Part shown: in pieces, positions 1 through 3,892 of the stretch
How the letters are laid out: each line of letters starts with the position of its first letter
Numbering within the stretch: position 1 is the stretch's first letter
IMG/VR virus record: IMGVR_UViG_3300025759_000554
Span: 1 to 27,371 of that record
Length of the DNA: 27,371 nt
Strand: one strand, 5' to 3'
Source of the DNA: a virus
The notes under the pieces: generated by a model
Told to the model about the DNA's origin: nothing
The model's database searches: none
What the model saw: only the letters and a program-made list of their open reading frames with translations
Program-made: the position numbers and the translations under genes

Positions 1-69
1 CCCAGGCGGGAGTAACCTCCATCCGCACCACTTGCTCTTGAGAGAAGCAAGAAACTCATATAGGGTCAT
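1..69 (-). CDS. Partial small protein, cut by window edge
   Basis: An open frame of 23 codons runs off the left edge. It begins MTLYEFLASLKSKWCGW. A GGTGGAG ribosome-binding site lies about 7 bases before the ATG at 69, which is the main support. It follows the 71-aa gene at 153-368 on the same strand. The function is unknown, and the remainder lies outside the window. Confidence 0.45.
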   Translation of the reverse strand, partial: MTLYEFLASLKSKWCGWRLLPPG

Positions 70-78
70 ATTGACTCC

Positions 79-153
79 ACCAGTTCTTTTAAAGTCTCTC
101 CGTGACTAAAGGGGGGGGTTCCCGACCAGTACTTTTTAAGTCTCTCCGTGACT
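79..153. repeat. 29-bp imperfect direct repeat flanking a G/C run
   Basis: Two copies, at 79-107 and 125-153, match at 27 of 29 positions and share the core AAGTCTCTCCGTGACT. A run of eight G (plus strand) lies between them at 111-118. The second copy reaches the stop codon of the 153-368 gene, and the first lies just upstream of the gene starting at 69. On the minus strand the core can form AGTC/GACT around ACGGAGA. Confidence 0.7.
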
Positions 154-368
154 CAAGCAACCTCAACAGTTTCAAGATCTTGATAGAGATACTCCATCAA
201 CATTTCATAGTCATCCATTGGATCTCCAGAAAAAACAACACCTTCGTTTTCATAGTAACGACGAACTTTTTTGTAAAGTTTCGGATTCTTTACATCAAGA
301 TAAAAGTCTCCGTTTGCTGCTCCACGAAGAGTTTGAATGTCTTTTTTGAACTTTGAAGTAAGTGCCAT
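153..368 (-). CDS. Small conserved-type hypothetical protein (71 aa)
   Basis: The protein begins MALTSKFKKDIQTLRGAANG and has an acidic C-terminus (MDDYEMLMEYLYQDLETVEV). It has no signal peptide or membrane segment. I chose the ATG at 368 instead of an upstream in-frame start at 419, because a strong promoter occupies 391-419, so the earlier codon would not be in that transcript. No strong Shine-Dalgarno is visible. It looks like a small soluble phage protein of the kind common in T4-like cyanophages, but I cannot assign a function. Confidence 0.7.
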   Translation of the reverse strand: MALTSKFKKDIQTLRGAANGDFYLDVKNPKLYKKVRRYYENEGVVFSGDPMDDYEMLMEYLYQDLETVEVA

Positions 369-390
369 TGTTTCGATTGATTGCCTTAGT

Positions 391-419
391 ATTATAAGGG
401 ATTGACAGCGAACTGTCAA
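391..419 (-). promoter_or_regulatory. Sigma70-type promoter, TTGACA-17-TATAAT
   Basis: The -35 TTGACA is at 414-419 and the -10 TATAAT at 391-396, with a 17-base spacer: full consensus. The -35 begins directly after the 3' end of the CAU tRNA. A 20-base perfect inverted repeat (401-420) covers the -35 and part of the spacer. It should transcribe the gene at 153-368. Confidence 0.85.
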
Positions 420-492
420 TGCTGGTTACAGGAGTCGAACCTGTTTATATTCTGTTATGAGCAGAGCGCTATTACCGAATGGCTAAACCAGC
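420..492 (-). tRNA. tRNA-Met or tRNA-Ile2 (anticodon CAU)
   Basis: The cloverleaf has acceptor GCTGGTT/AACCAGC, discriminator A, anticodon loop CTCATAA, and T-arm ACAGG-TTCGACT-CCTGT. The D-stem is short, and the first anticodon-stem pair is a C/A mismatch. CAU is read as elongator Met, or as Ile if the C is modified to lysidine; sequence alone does not decide. CCA is not encoded. Confidence 0.9.
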
Positions 493-498
493 AAAAAA

Positions 499-672
499 TC
501 ACGATGCTTCGTCGTGGTCTGTATAGATTCTCAGCAGTTCATCGTCTGCTGGAATCATAACTGCTGTGTGCCCATTTTCTTCGTTTCTGATCCCTATATG
601 TTCACCATTCTCAACTCGTTCAATCAACGTGTCCCAGTTGTTTTGCCAGTTTTCCACAGAATAAATCTTCAT
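499..672 (-). CDS. Phd/YefM-like antitoxin (57 aa)
   Basis: The 57-aa protein begins MKIYSVENWQNNWDTLIERV. It continues with a GEHIGI segment and an AVMIPADDELLRIY segment. This matches the N-terminal DNA-binding layout of Phd/YefM antitoxins: a start resembling 'T..E.R.NF..L...V..G', then a strand before 'A.M.P..E'. That is family knowledge applied by eye. No toxin gene is adjacent; the neighbours are tRNAs and short hypothetical genes. A perfect late promoter TATAAATA lies at 681-688, which would give a transcript starting only about 3 bases before the ATG. No Shine-Dalgarno is present. It may instead be translated from the tRNA-Pro transcript. Confidence 0.75.
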   Translation of the reverse strand: MKIYSVENWQNNWDTLIERVENGEHIGIRNEENGHTAVMIPADDELLRIYTDHDEAS

Positions 673-680
673 TGTTGTGA

Positions 681-688
681 TATTTATA
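681..688 (-). promoter_or_regulatory. T4 late promoter (TATAAATA)
   Basis: A perfect TATAAATA on the minus strand, two bases past the tRNA-Pro 3' end and 8 bases before the antitoxin ATG. With the usual T4 spacing the transcript would be nearly leaderless. Confidence 0.55.
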
Positions 689-690
689 AG

Positions 691-766
691 TCCGGATATT
701 CAGATTTGAACTGAAATTATTCCTGCTCCCAAAGCAGGTGCCATGACCAAGTTAGGCGATATCCGG
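691..766 (-). tRNA. tRNA-Pro (anticodon UGG)
   Basis: Acceptor CCGGATA/TATCCGG, discriminator A, D-stem GCC/GGC, anticodon arm CCTGC-TTTGGGA-GCAGG with anticodon TGG, and T-arm TTCAG-TTCAAAT-CTGAA. The promoter at 777-805 would start transcription only about four bases upstream of the mature 5' end. Confidence 0.93.
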
Positions 767-776
767 TTACTGAAAT

Positions 777-805
777 ATTATAAGATTACTTTTTCTTTTT
801 GTCAA
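777..805 (-). promoter_or_regulatory. Sigma70-type promoter, TTGACA-17-TATAAT
   Basis: The -35 TTGACA is at 800-805 and the -10 TATAAT at 777-782, with a 17-base spacer. The -35 lies inside the last codons of the gene at 786-1031. It serves tRNA-Pro and what follows. Confidence 0.85.
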
Positions 806-1031
806 CCTTTTTCTTTCTTTTCAGTTCTTGTTTAACTGATTTACCACCACTTCGATCAGTAATCAGTTTCTTAACTTCCTTCTTGGTTGGAGGACCATCT
901 GGACCATCATAAGATTGGAGAGTATATGTCTTTACTCCATCCTTCTCACTATAAGAACCAGGAACTGCGTGTGGAGGTGTTCCTGATTTTTTTCCTTCGC
1001 AAATTTCGTAGAACTCTCTGAATGTAAGCAT
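786..1031 (-). CDS. Lys-rich small hypothetical protein (81 aa)
   Basis: It begins MLTFREFYEICEGKKSGTPP and ends in a strongly basic tail (KRKKKVDKKKK). The 'M.TFREF' opening recurs at the start of many T4-like cyanophage proteins (established pattern, not a function). I use the ATG at 1031. The upstream in-frame ATG at 1055 would overlap the 50-aa membrane gene, whose stop is two bases before 1031. The basic tail suggests nucleic-acid or virion contact, but this is inference. Confidence 0.7.
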   Translation of the reverse strand: MLTFREFYEICEGKKSGTPPHAVPGSYSEKDGVKTYTLQSYDGPDGPPTKKEVKKLITDRSGGKSVKQELKRKKKVDKKKK

Positions 1032-1032
1032 T

Positions 1033-1185
1033 TTACTTGTCGTGTTTTTTGTCAAATGGTGCCCAGTGCTCCCACTTATATTTATGAACTGCCCACATGC
1101 CTGCTATAGGTAATACAATAAGAGAACCACTTAGGACACCAAGAAATACTGGATTGTTGAGTGCTGTTGCTACAAAGTGTGACAT
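1033..1185 (-). CDS. Small single-pass membrane protein (50 aa)
   Basis: The 50-aa protein begins MSHFVATALNNPVFLGVL and has one hydrophobic segment at about residues 10-32. A short basic/aromatic tail (HKYKWEHWAPFDKK) follows. Its ATG overlaps the stop of the upstream gene (TAATG), and its stop lies one base before the ATG at 1031, indicating translational coupling. Function is unknown. Confidence 0.7.
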   Translation of the reverse strand: MSHFVATALNNPVFLGVLSGSLIVLPIAGMWAVHKYKWEHWAPFDKKHDK

Positions 1186-1349
1186 TATGGGTTTGTTGGG
1201 TCAATACCAAGTTCGTTTAAATAATCGATCCACCATTGTGGGTCTTCTTGTGTTTTCCAATCAGGAACCTCAAGGCCCCTCTCAGAATACCATTCCCAGA
1301 GTGCTCTGTCAATGGTCTGTGCTGTTTCAATCACTCTCTTTCTCTTCAT
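1185..1349 (-). CDS. Small hypothetical protein, start uncertain
   Basis: The frame encodes RVIETAQTIDRALWEWYSER followed by a Trp/Asp-rich end. I place the start at the ATG at 1349. Other in-frame starts are ATGs at 1361, 1400 and 1412, and a GTG at 1334 that overlaps the stop of the upstream gene and has purine-rich DNA before it. The stop TAA overlaps the next ATG. It is soluble and of unknown function. The gene is likely real because of the tight spacing on both sides; the start is not certain. Confidence 0.6.
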   Translation of the reverse strand: MKRKRVIETAQTIDRALWEWYSERGLEVPDWKTQEDPQWWIDYLNELGIDPTNP

Positions 1350-1515
1350 CAACGTCTGCATATGCGTCTGCCAAATAGGGTCCGTGTTCTCGTTTGGCAT
1401 CTTCTCTGACATAATCGTTTTCAGAATTTACGGCAGCAATCCACAAAGATAATTTCATTACTATGTAGATAATAACAACAGGTAAAAAGCAAGCAATAAG
1501 AATTAGTGACTTCAT
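1327..1515 (-). CDS. Small N-terminal-anchored membrane protein (62 aa)
   Basis: It begins MKSLILIACFLPVVIIYIVM, a long hydrophobic segment that could be a membrane anchor or an uncleaved signal. An acidic tail (DADVDEEKESD-like) follows. The start at 1515 has an excellent GAGGAGG ribosome-binding site. Its ATG overlaps the stop of the upstream 41-aa gene (ATGA). It sits in a chain of overlapping tiny genes at 1033-2419, several of them membrane proteins. Function unknown. Confidence 0.75.
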   Translation of the reverse strand: MKSLILIACFLPVVIIYIVMKLSLWIAAVNSENDYVREDAKREHGPYLADAYADVDEEKESD

Positions 1516-1637
1516 TCTTCCTCCTCGTCCCAGTATCCGTCAAATGGTTCTTGGCACATTTCTCTGTGCTTTAAAAACTGAATTGCTTGTTGAAGTTTCT
1601 TTTCGTCTTCTTCCGTAAATCTTTCTTCTGCTTCCAT
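1512..1637 (-). CDS. Tiny acidic protein (41 aa)
   Basis: Sequence opens MEAEERFTEEDEKKLQQAIQ and closes with FDGYWDEEEE. It is highly charged and probably helical. Its ATG overlaps the previous stop (TAATG) and its stop overlaps the next ATG (ATGA). These tight junctions are the main evidence that so short a frame is translated. Function is unknown. Confidence 0.65.
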   Translation of the reverse strand: MEAEERFTEEDEKKLQQAIQFLKHREMCQEPFDGYWDEEEE

Positions 1638-1765
1638 TAGTGTGCTGTTCCGTTTCCTTTGTAGTCATCAGAATCGTAGTATCCTCCGCGAGTTCCAAAA
1701 TAAAAAGTAGTAAACACGAAAGGAATTGCTATTACTAATAAAAATATTCCTAGTAAATGTTCCAT
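1637..1765 (-). CDS. Tiny membrane protein (42 aa)
   Basis: Begins MEHLLGIFLLVIAIPFVFTT, a single membrane span. A polar Gly/Tyr/Asp-rich tail (GGYYDSDDYKGNGTAH) follows. The start follows the stop of the upstream gene with no gap, and the stop overlaps the next ATG. Function unknown. Confidence 0.65.
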   Translation of the reverse strand: MEHLLGIFLLVIAIPFVFTTFYFGTRGGYYDSDDYKGNGTAH

Positions 1766-1969
1766 TTATTTAAGTGAAAGGTTTAACCAAGTAAACATTG
1801 GTGGGATTACTCCAATAAGTCGAAGAAGACCTTCAGCAAAAAGAGCAAGAACAACCCAACCAACACACATTGAAATAATCGCAGCATTACGATTATGTGT
1901 TCGTATGGCATCATCAATCATCTCCTGTACTTCACTACGACTTACAAACTCATCATGAGGCTCAATCAT
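1766..1969 (-). CDS. Small membrane protein (67 aa)
   Basis: A soluble N-terminus (MIEPHDEFVSRSEVQEMIDD) is followed by one hydrophobic segment, about residues 30-56, and a short tail. The start codon overlaps the stop of the zinc-ribbon gene (ATGA). The N-terminal stretch resembles a short coiled coil. Function unknown. Confidence 0.7.
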   Translation of the reverse strand: MIEPHDEFVSRSEVQEMIDDAIRTHNRNAAIISMCVGWVVLALFAEGLLRLIGVIPPMFTWLNLSLK

Positions 1970-2211
1970 TCAGGAAAATCCTCTTCCAGTTCCGTTAAAC
2001 GCTTTGCCCATGTTACTCCACCATCTTCCCCTCTGCAAGGGTTTATGCAGGTATCATCACCAAGTTTGTTACATACAAGACCAGCAAGATCTAATTCGTT
2101 TCCTTTCTTGCCAGTTCCTGACCAATAGTGCTCACCATTCAACCAAGTAGCACCACACTTGGGGCATTCCTTCCTATCAAGAGATAGGTCGGATAGCTCT
2201 CTATTCTCCAT
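1966..2211 (-). CDS. Zinc-ribbon-like small protein (81 aa)
   Basis: Starting at the ATG at 2211, it reads MENRELSDLSLDRKECPKCG. CPKC is followed further on by C-N-K and C-I-N-P-C, so five cysteines could bind one zinc. The segment ATWLNGEHYWSGTGK also looks like part of a zinc-ribbon fold. An AAGGAG site lies 7 bases before the ATG, which is why I reject the longer frame beginning at 2238. It overlaps the upstream gene by 11 bases. No enzymatic motif is seen; a protein- or nucleic-acid-binding role is possible. Confidence 0.7.
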   Translation of the reverse strand: MENRELSDLSLDRKECPKCGATWLNGEHYWSGTGKKGNELDLAGLVCNKLGDDTCINPCRGEDGGVTWAKRLTELEEDFPE

Positions 2212-2419
2212 CTTTGTACTCCTTAAGGAACTTTTCAAAGTCGGTCGTATCCTTAATAAGTTGCCTCTTAAGTTTCCAACCCATCCACTTCATTTGCGCC
2301 TTTACAAATGCATATCGGATTTGTAAGTCAAGGTAAACAAAAAGTTTCATAGTCTCATCATAACCCGCAAAAGCAACTAATGCAACAAATGTCAGCATTA
2401 GAAGATAAAACCCTGCCAT
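2201..2419 (-). CDS. Small membrane protein with basic tail (72 aa)
   Basis: Starts MAGFYLLMLTFVALVAFAGY, one hydrophobic segment. An amphipathic basic region with WMGWKLKRQLIKD follows. I prefer the ATG at 2419 to the one at 2440, since the hydrophobic segment then begins directly. A weak GGGATTG lies upstream. Function unknown. It is first in the run of overlapping small genes below tRNA-Ser. Confidence 0.65.
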   Translation of the reverse strand: MAGFYLLMLTFVALVAFAGYDETMKLFVYLDLQIRYAFVKAQMKWMGWKLKRQLIKDTTDFEKFLKEYKDGE

Positions 2420-2492
2420 TTTACAATCCCATATATTCATATGTAGACATTAAAGCATCTCTTAACATTTTAATGTCTTTGTTGTTACTAAA

Positions 2493-2575
2493 CGGAGAGA
2501 ACAGGAATCGAACCTGCGAAGGTGTTACCCCCAGCCGCTTTCAAGGCGGTGTCCTCGACCAACCGGACTCTCTCC
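2493..2575 (-). tRNA. tRNA-Ser (anticodon UGA)
   Basis: Class II tRNA with a long variable arm, acceptor GGAGAGA/TCTCTCC, discriminator G (usual for Ser), anticodon arm CCGC-CTTGAAA-GCGG with TGA, and T-arm CAGG-TTCGATT-CCTG. It starts 5 bases beyond the end of the 85-aa gene. Confidence 0.93.
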
Positions 2576-2580
2576 AAATT

Positions 2581-2838
2581 TTATCGGATTTCGAAGTCCA
2601 ATTTACGAACTTTTCTATCCCTTCTTGCCTGTTGCCAAGCAACATCTTCCTGAGTTAAGAAATTCTTTTTTCTTTCCTCTTTGTATGAGTTTAACATAAC
2701 AACCTTAGATAAGTCAAGCCCTGATATCTTTTCCCCTCTTATTGTTGTCATATTAGGGCAACCACAAGTTACTGTCTTTGTAGCGTGTCCCTCTAATTCT
2801 CTATTACAATTCTTACACCTTACTCTTATCGTATCCAT
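2581..2838 (-). CDS. Zinc-ribbon-like hypothetical protein (85 aa)
   Basis: N-terminal MDTIRVRCKNCNRELEGH is followed by a CGCPN motif, so C8, C11 and a later C.C pair can form a zinc ribbon over roughly the first 30 residues. The rest is basic and helical (QQARRDRKVRKLDFEIR). A perfect late promoter at 2867-2874 lies 28 bases upstream. No clear Shine-Dalgarno. The family function is unknown to me. Confidence 0.75.
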   Translation of the reverse strand: MDTIRVRCKNCNRELEGHATKTVTCGCPNMTTIRGEKISGLDLSKVVMLNSYKEERKKNFLTQEDVAWQQARRDRKVRKLDFEIR

Positions 2839-2866
2839 AATATATTCATTTTGATTTATTCAGTTT

Positions 2867-2874
2867 TATTTATA
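2867..2874 (-). promoter_or_regulatory. T4 late promoter (TATAAATA)
   Basis: Exact TATAAATA on the minus strand, one base past the tRNA-Val 3' end. It should give a late transcript of the gene at 2581-2838. Confidence 0.7.
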
Positions 2875-2875
2875 A

Positions 2876-2948
2876 TGGGAGCAGAGGGATTCGAACCCCC
2901 GACATTCTGCGTGTAAAGCAGACGCTACTACCTCTGAGCTATGCTCCC
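2876..2948 (-). tRNA. tRNA-Val (anticodon UAC)
   Basis: Acceptor GGGAGCA/TGCTCCC, discriminator A, anticodon arm TCTGC-TTTACAC-GCAGA with TAC, T-arm GGGGG-TTCGAAT-CCCTC. Canonical D- and T-loops, in contrast to the two units immediately upstream. Confidence 0.93.
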
Positions 2949-2951
2949 ATA

Positions 2952-3024
2952 CTCCCATCGTAGGTACTGCCCCTACCAATCTCCGATTAACAGTCGGGCC
3001 CGTTCGCTTGCTCGGTCGATGGGA
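2952..3024 (-). tRNA. tRNA-Asn-like (GUU) with non-canonical loops
   Basis: The 73-base unit folds into a full cloverleaf: acceptor TCCCATC/GATGGGA (7 perfect pairs), D-stem CCG/CGG, anticodon stem CCGA/TCGG, anticodon loop CTGTTAA (GTT, U33 present), T-stem GTAGG/CCTAC, discriminator G as in Asn tRNAs. The T-loop is GGCAGTA rather than TTCGANN, and the D-loop AGCAAGCGAA has no GG. The elements that normally join the D- and T-loops are therefore missing. It ends 3 bases before tRNA-Val, as in a processed array. It could be a divergent working tRNA, or a mimic. Confidence 0.65.
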
Positions 3025-3028
3025 ATAA

Positions 3029-3098
3029 AGGAAGTTACTGGACTTACACCAGTTCAAAGGGCATTGTCTGCTTGTCTCGATTCTTTGACTTAACTTCC
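3029..3098 (-). ncRNA. tRNA-like RNA without a recognisable anticodon
   Basis: A 70-base unit with acceptor GGAAGTT/AACTTCC (7 perfect pairs), D-stem GTC/GAC around AAAGAATCGA, and T-stem ACTGG/CCAGT around TGTAAGT. These sit at exactly the spacing of the Asn-like unit. The anticodon region (20 bases including variable bases) pairs poorly: AAG/CTT outside, GCA/TGC inside, no U33. There are no canonical T- or D-loop motifs. It ends four bases before the Asn-like unit. I call it a tRNA-like RNA, not a decoding tRNA. Confidence 0.5.
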
Positions 3099-3099
3099 T

Positions 3100-3135
3100 T
3101 TGGCGTCTACCTAGTTAATCGCTAGGGACTACCAA
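3100..3135 (-). other. Long bulged hairpin between tRNA-Gly and tRNA-like unit
   Basis: On the minus strand TTGG/CCAA, GTC/GAC and CCTAG/CTAGG pair in register around the 7-base loop CGATTAA, with small bulges. It fills the whole gap between tRNA-Gly and the tRNA-like unit and has no U-tract, so it is not an intrinsic terminator. It could be a processing signal or part of the neighbouring RNA. Confidence 0.5.
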
Positions 3136-3136
3136 G

Positions 3137-3208
3137 AGCGGGGTATCGGAATCGAACCGACGACATCTAACTTGGAAGGATAGCGTTCTACCGCTGAACT
3201 AACCCCGC
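3137..3208 (-). tRNA. tRNA-Gly (anticodon UCC)
   Basis: Acceptor GCGGGGT/ACCCCGC, discriminator U (usual for bacterial Gly), anticodon loop CTTCCAA with TCC, T-arm GTCGG-TTCGATT-CCGAT. Transcribed from the promoter at 3219-3247. Confidence 0.93.
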
Positions 3209-3218
3209 ATATAAGACA

Positions 3219-3247
3219 ATCATAACACATAAGTATTAGATTGTCAA
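3219..3247 (-). promoter_or_regulatory. Sigma70-type promoter, TTGACA-17-TATGAT
   Basis: The -35 TTGACA is at 3242-3247, the -10 TATGAT at 3219-3224, spacer 17. The -35 begins one base after the tRNA-Ala 3' end. It reads into tRNA-Gly and the tRNA-like units. Its -35/AAT start and its TATGATTGTCTTAT segment are the same as in the promoter at 3781-3809. Confidence 0.85.
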
Positions 3248-3248
3248 G

Positions 3249-3321
3249 TGGAGAATAGGAGACTCGAACTCCTGACACCCGCCTTGCAAAGGCGATGCTC
3301 TACCAACTGAGCTAATTCCCC
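3249..3321 (-). tRNA. tRNA-Ala (anticodon UGC)
   Basis: Acceptor GGGGAAT/ATTCTCC contains the G3-U70 pair that identifies alanine tRNAs. Discriminator A, D-arm GCTC-AGTTGGTA-GAGC, anticodon arm CGCCT-TTGCAAGGCG with TGC, T-arm CAGGA-GTTCGAGT-TCCT-like. Its first ten bases also encode the last two codons and stop of the HNH gene. Confidence 0.95.
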
Positions 3322-3620
3322 TGGCGAAGTTCTACATGAACTTCTCTGTGACAATTGGCGCAAAGTATACAACACTTGTCCAATTCCATCAATACCTTTT
3401 CCCAATTCCATTTCCGCATATTGTTCCAAGATGCTTCTTTTTTACTTGGGTCAAGATGGTGAAATTCTAAAACATCTGGATACTTATCATACCCACATCT
3501 TTCACATTTTCCACCTTTATATTCTATAGCATCAAGTTTTCTTTGACGCCATCTTTGAATACAATACTGATTAAAAGCAGATTTCTCTTCTTCAGTCATC
3601 AGTTTATAAGGTTTACTCAT
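3312..3620 (-). CDS. HNH homing endonuclease (102 aa)
   Basis: The 102-aa protein has CERCGY (two Cys), FHHLDP and CANCHREVH. This is the Cys-Cys / His-His / Cys-Cys-His layout of small zinc-bound HNH nucleases (established family), which cut double-stranded DNA and often spread themselves. HNH core: about residues 39-97. Its final codons G-N-stop are the first bases of tRNA-Ala, so the gene abuts and overlaps a tRNA. A 9-bp perfect hairpin ends two bases before the ATG, and a late promoter TATAAATA overlaps the hairpin's outer edge. This suggests translation only from late transcripts. It is probably a free-standing mobile gene in the tRNA array. Confidence 0.9.
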   Translation of the reverse strand: MSKPYKLMTEEEKSAFNQYCIQRWRQRKLDAIEYKGGKCERCGYDKYPDVLEFHHLDPSKKEASWNNMRKWNWEKVLMELDKCCILCANCHREVHVELRQGN

Positions 3621-3621
3621 A

Positions 3622-3646
3622 AGGTTAGAATAAGTATTTCTAACCT
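3622..3646 (-). promoter_or_regulatory. Start-occluding hairpin before HNH gene
   Basis: On the minus strand AGGTTAGAA and TTCTAACCT pair perfectly (9 bp) around ATACTTA. The base of the hairpin is one base from the ATG at 3620. A transcript starting upstream would fold it; a late transcript starting near 3640 would lose most of the 5' arm. Confidence 0.65.
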
Positions 3647-3653
3647 ATTTATA
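3646..3653 (-). promoter_or_regulatory. T4 late promoter (TATAAATA) for HNH gene
   Basis: Exact TATAAATA on the minus strand. With the usual T4 distance, transcription starts near 3640, inside the left arm of the hairpin at 3622-3646. Confidence 0.75.
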
Positions 3654-3660
3654 AACCAAG

Positions 3661-3733
3661 CAGGCAAGGTAGGACTCGAACCTACAATCGGCAACTTAGA
3701 AGGTTGATGCATTATCCATTATGCTACTTGCCC
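3661..3733 (-). tRNA. tRNA-Arg (anticodon UCU)
   Basis: Acceptor GGGCAAG/CTTGCCT with a G-U first pair, discriminator G, D-stem GCAT/ATGC, anticodon loop CTTCTAA with TCT, T-arm GTAGG-TTCGAGT-CCTAC. Confidence 0.93.
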
Positions 3734-3780
3734 AGGTGAGAGACTTACACAAGGTTTGGGCCCCTGTTGCTCATAAGACA

Positions 3781-3809
3781 ATCATACCATTTTATGATTT
3801 AATTGTCAA
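3781..3809 (-). promoter_or_regulatory. Sigma70-type promoter, TTGACA-17-TATGAT
   Basis: The -35 TTGACA is at 3804-3809 and the -10 TATGAT at 3781-3786, spacer 17. The -35 begins one base after the tRNA-Tyr 3' end. It transcribes tRNA-Arg and can read into the HNH gene, making an early transcript that would contain the hairpin. Confidence 0.85.
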
Positions 3810-3810
3810 G

Positions 3811-3892
3811 TGGGCAGGGAGGGATTTGAACCCCCGTAGGCAGAGCCAGCGGATTTACAGTCCGCCTCCATTAACCACTCGGACACCTACCC
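3811..3892 (-). tRNA. tRNA-Tyr (anticodon GUA)
   Basis: Class II tRNA with long variable arm, acceptor GGGTAGG/CCTGCCC, discriminator A, anticodon arm GCGGA-CTGTAAA-TCCGC with GTA, T-arm GGGGG-TTCAAAT-CCCTC. Its first G is the last base of the stop codon of the gene at 3892-4107. Confidence 0.93.

Noticed and set aside
102-356. Plus-strand frame over the 71-aa gene
   Set aside because: Antisense to a better minus-strand gene, with no ribosome-binding site and unlikely composition.
401-420. Palindrome after the CAU tRNA as an intrinsic terminator
   Set aside because: No T-run follows on either strand, and it coincides with a consensus -35 box.
1284-1312. TTGACA-17-TATTCT on the minus strand
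   Set aside because: The -10 matches only four of six bases and lies inside a coding region with no gene start nearby. It fits the spacing of the other promoters but is too weak to claim.
2866-3057. Open frame across tRNA-Val and the Asn-like unit
   Set aside because: It is produced by structured tRNA sequence, has no ribosome-binding site, and is not protein-like.
3029-3098. Reading the tRNA-like unit as tRNA-Leu (CAA)
   Set aside because: The anticodon stem would have two mismatches, U33 is absent, and the long variable arm of leucine tRNAs is missing.
3244-3429. Minus-strand frame across tRNA-Ala and the HNH gene
   Set aside because: It is a shadow of tRNA-Ala and of the HNH gene, whose zinc-site motifs are in another frame.
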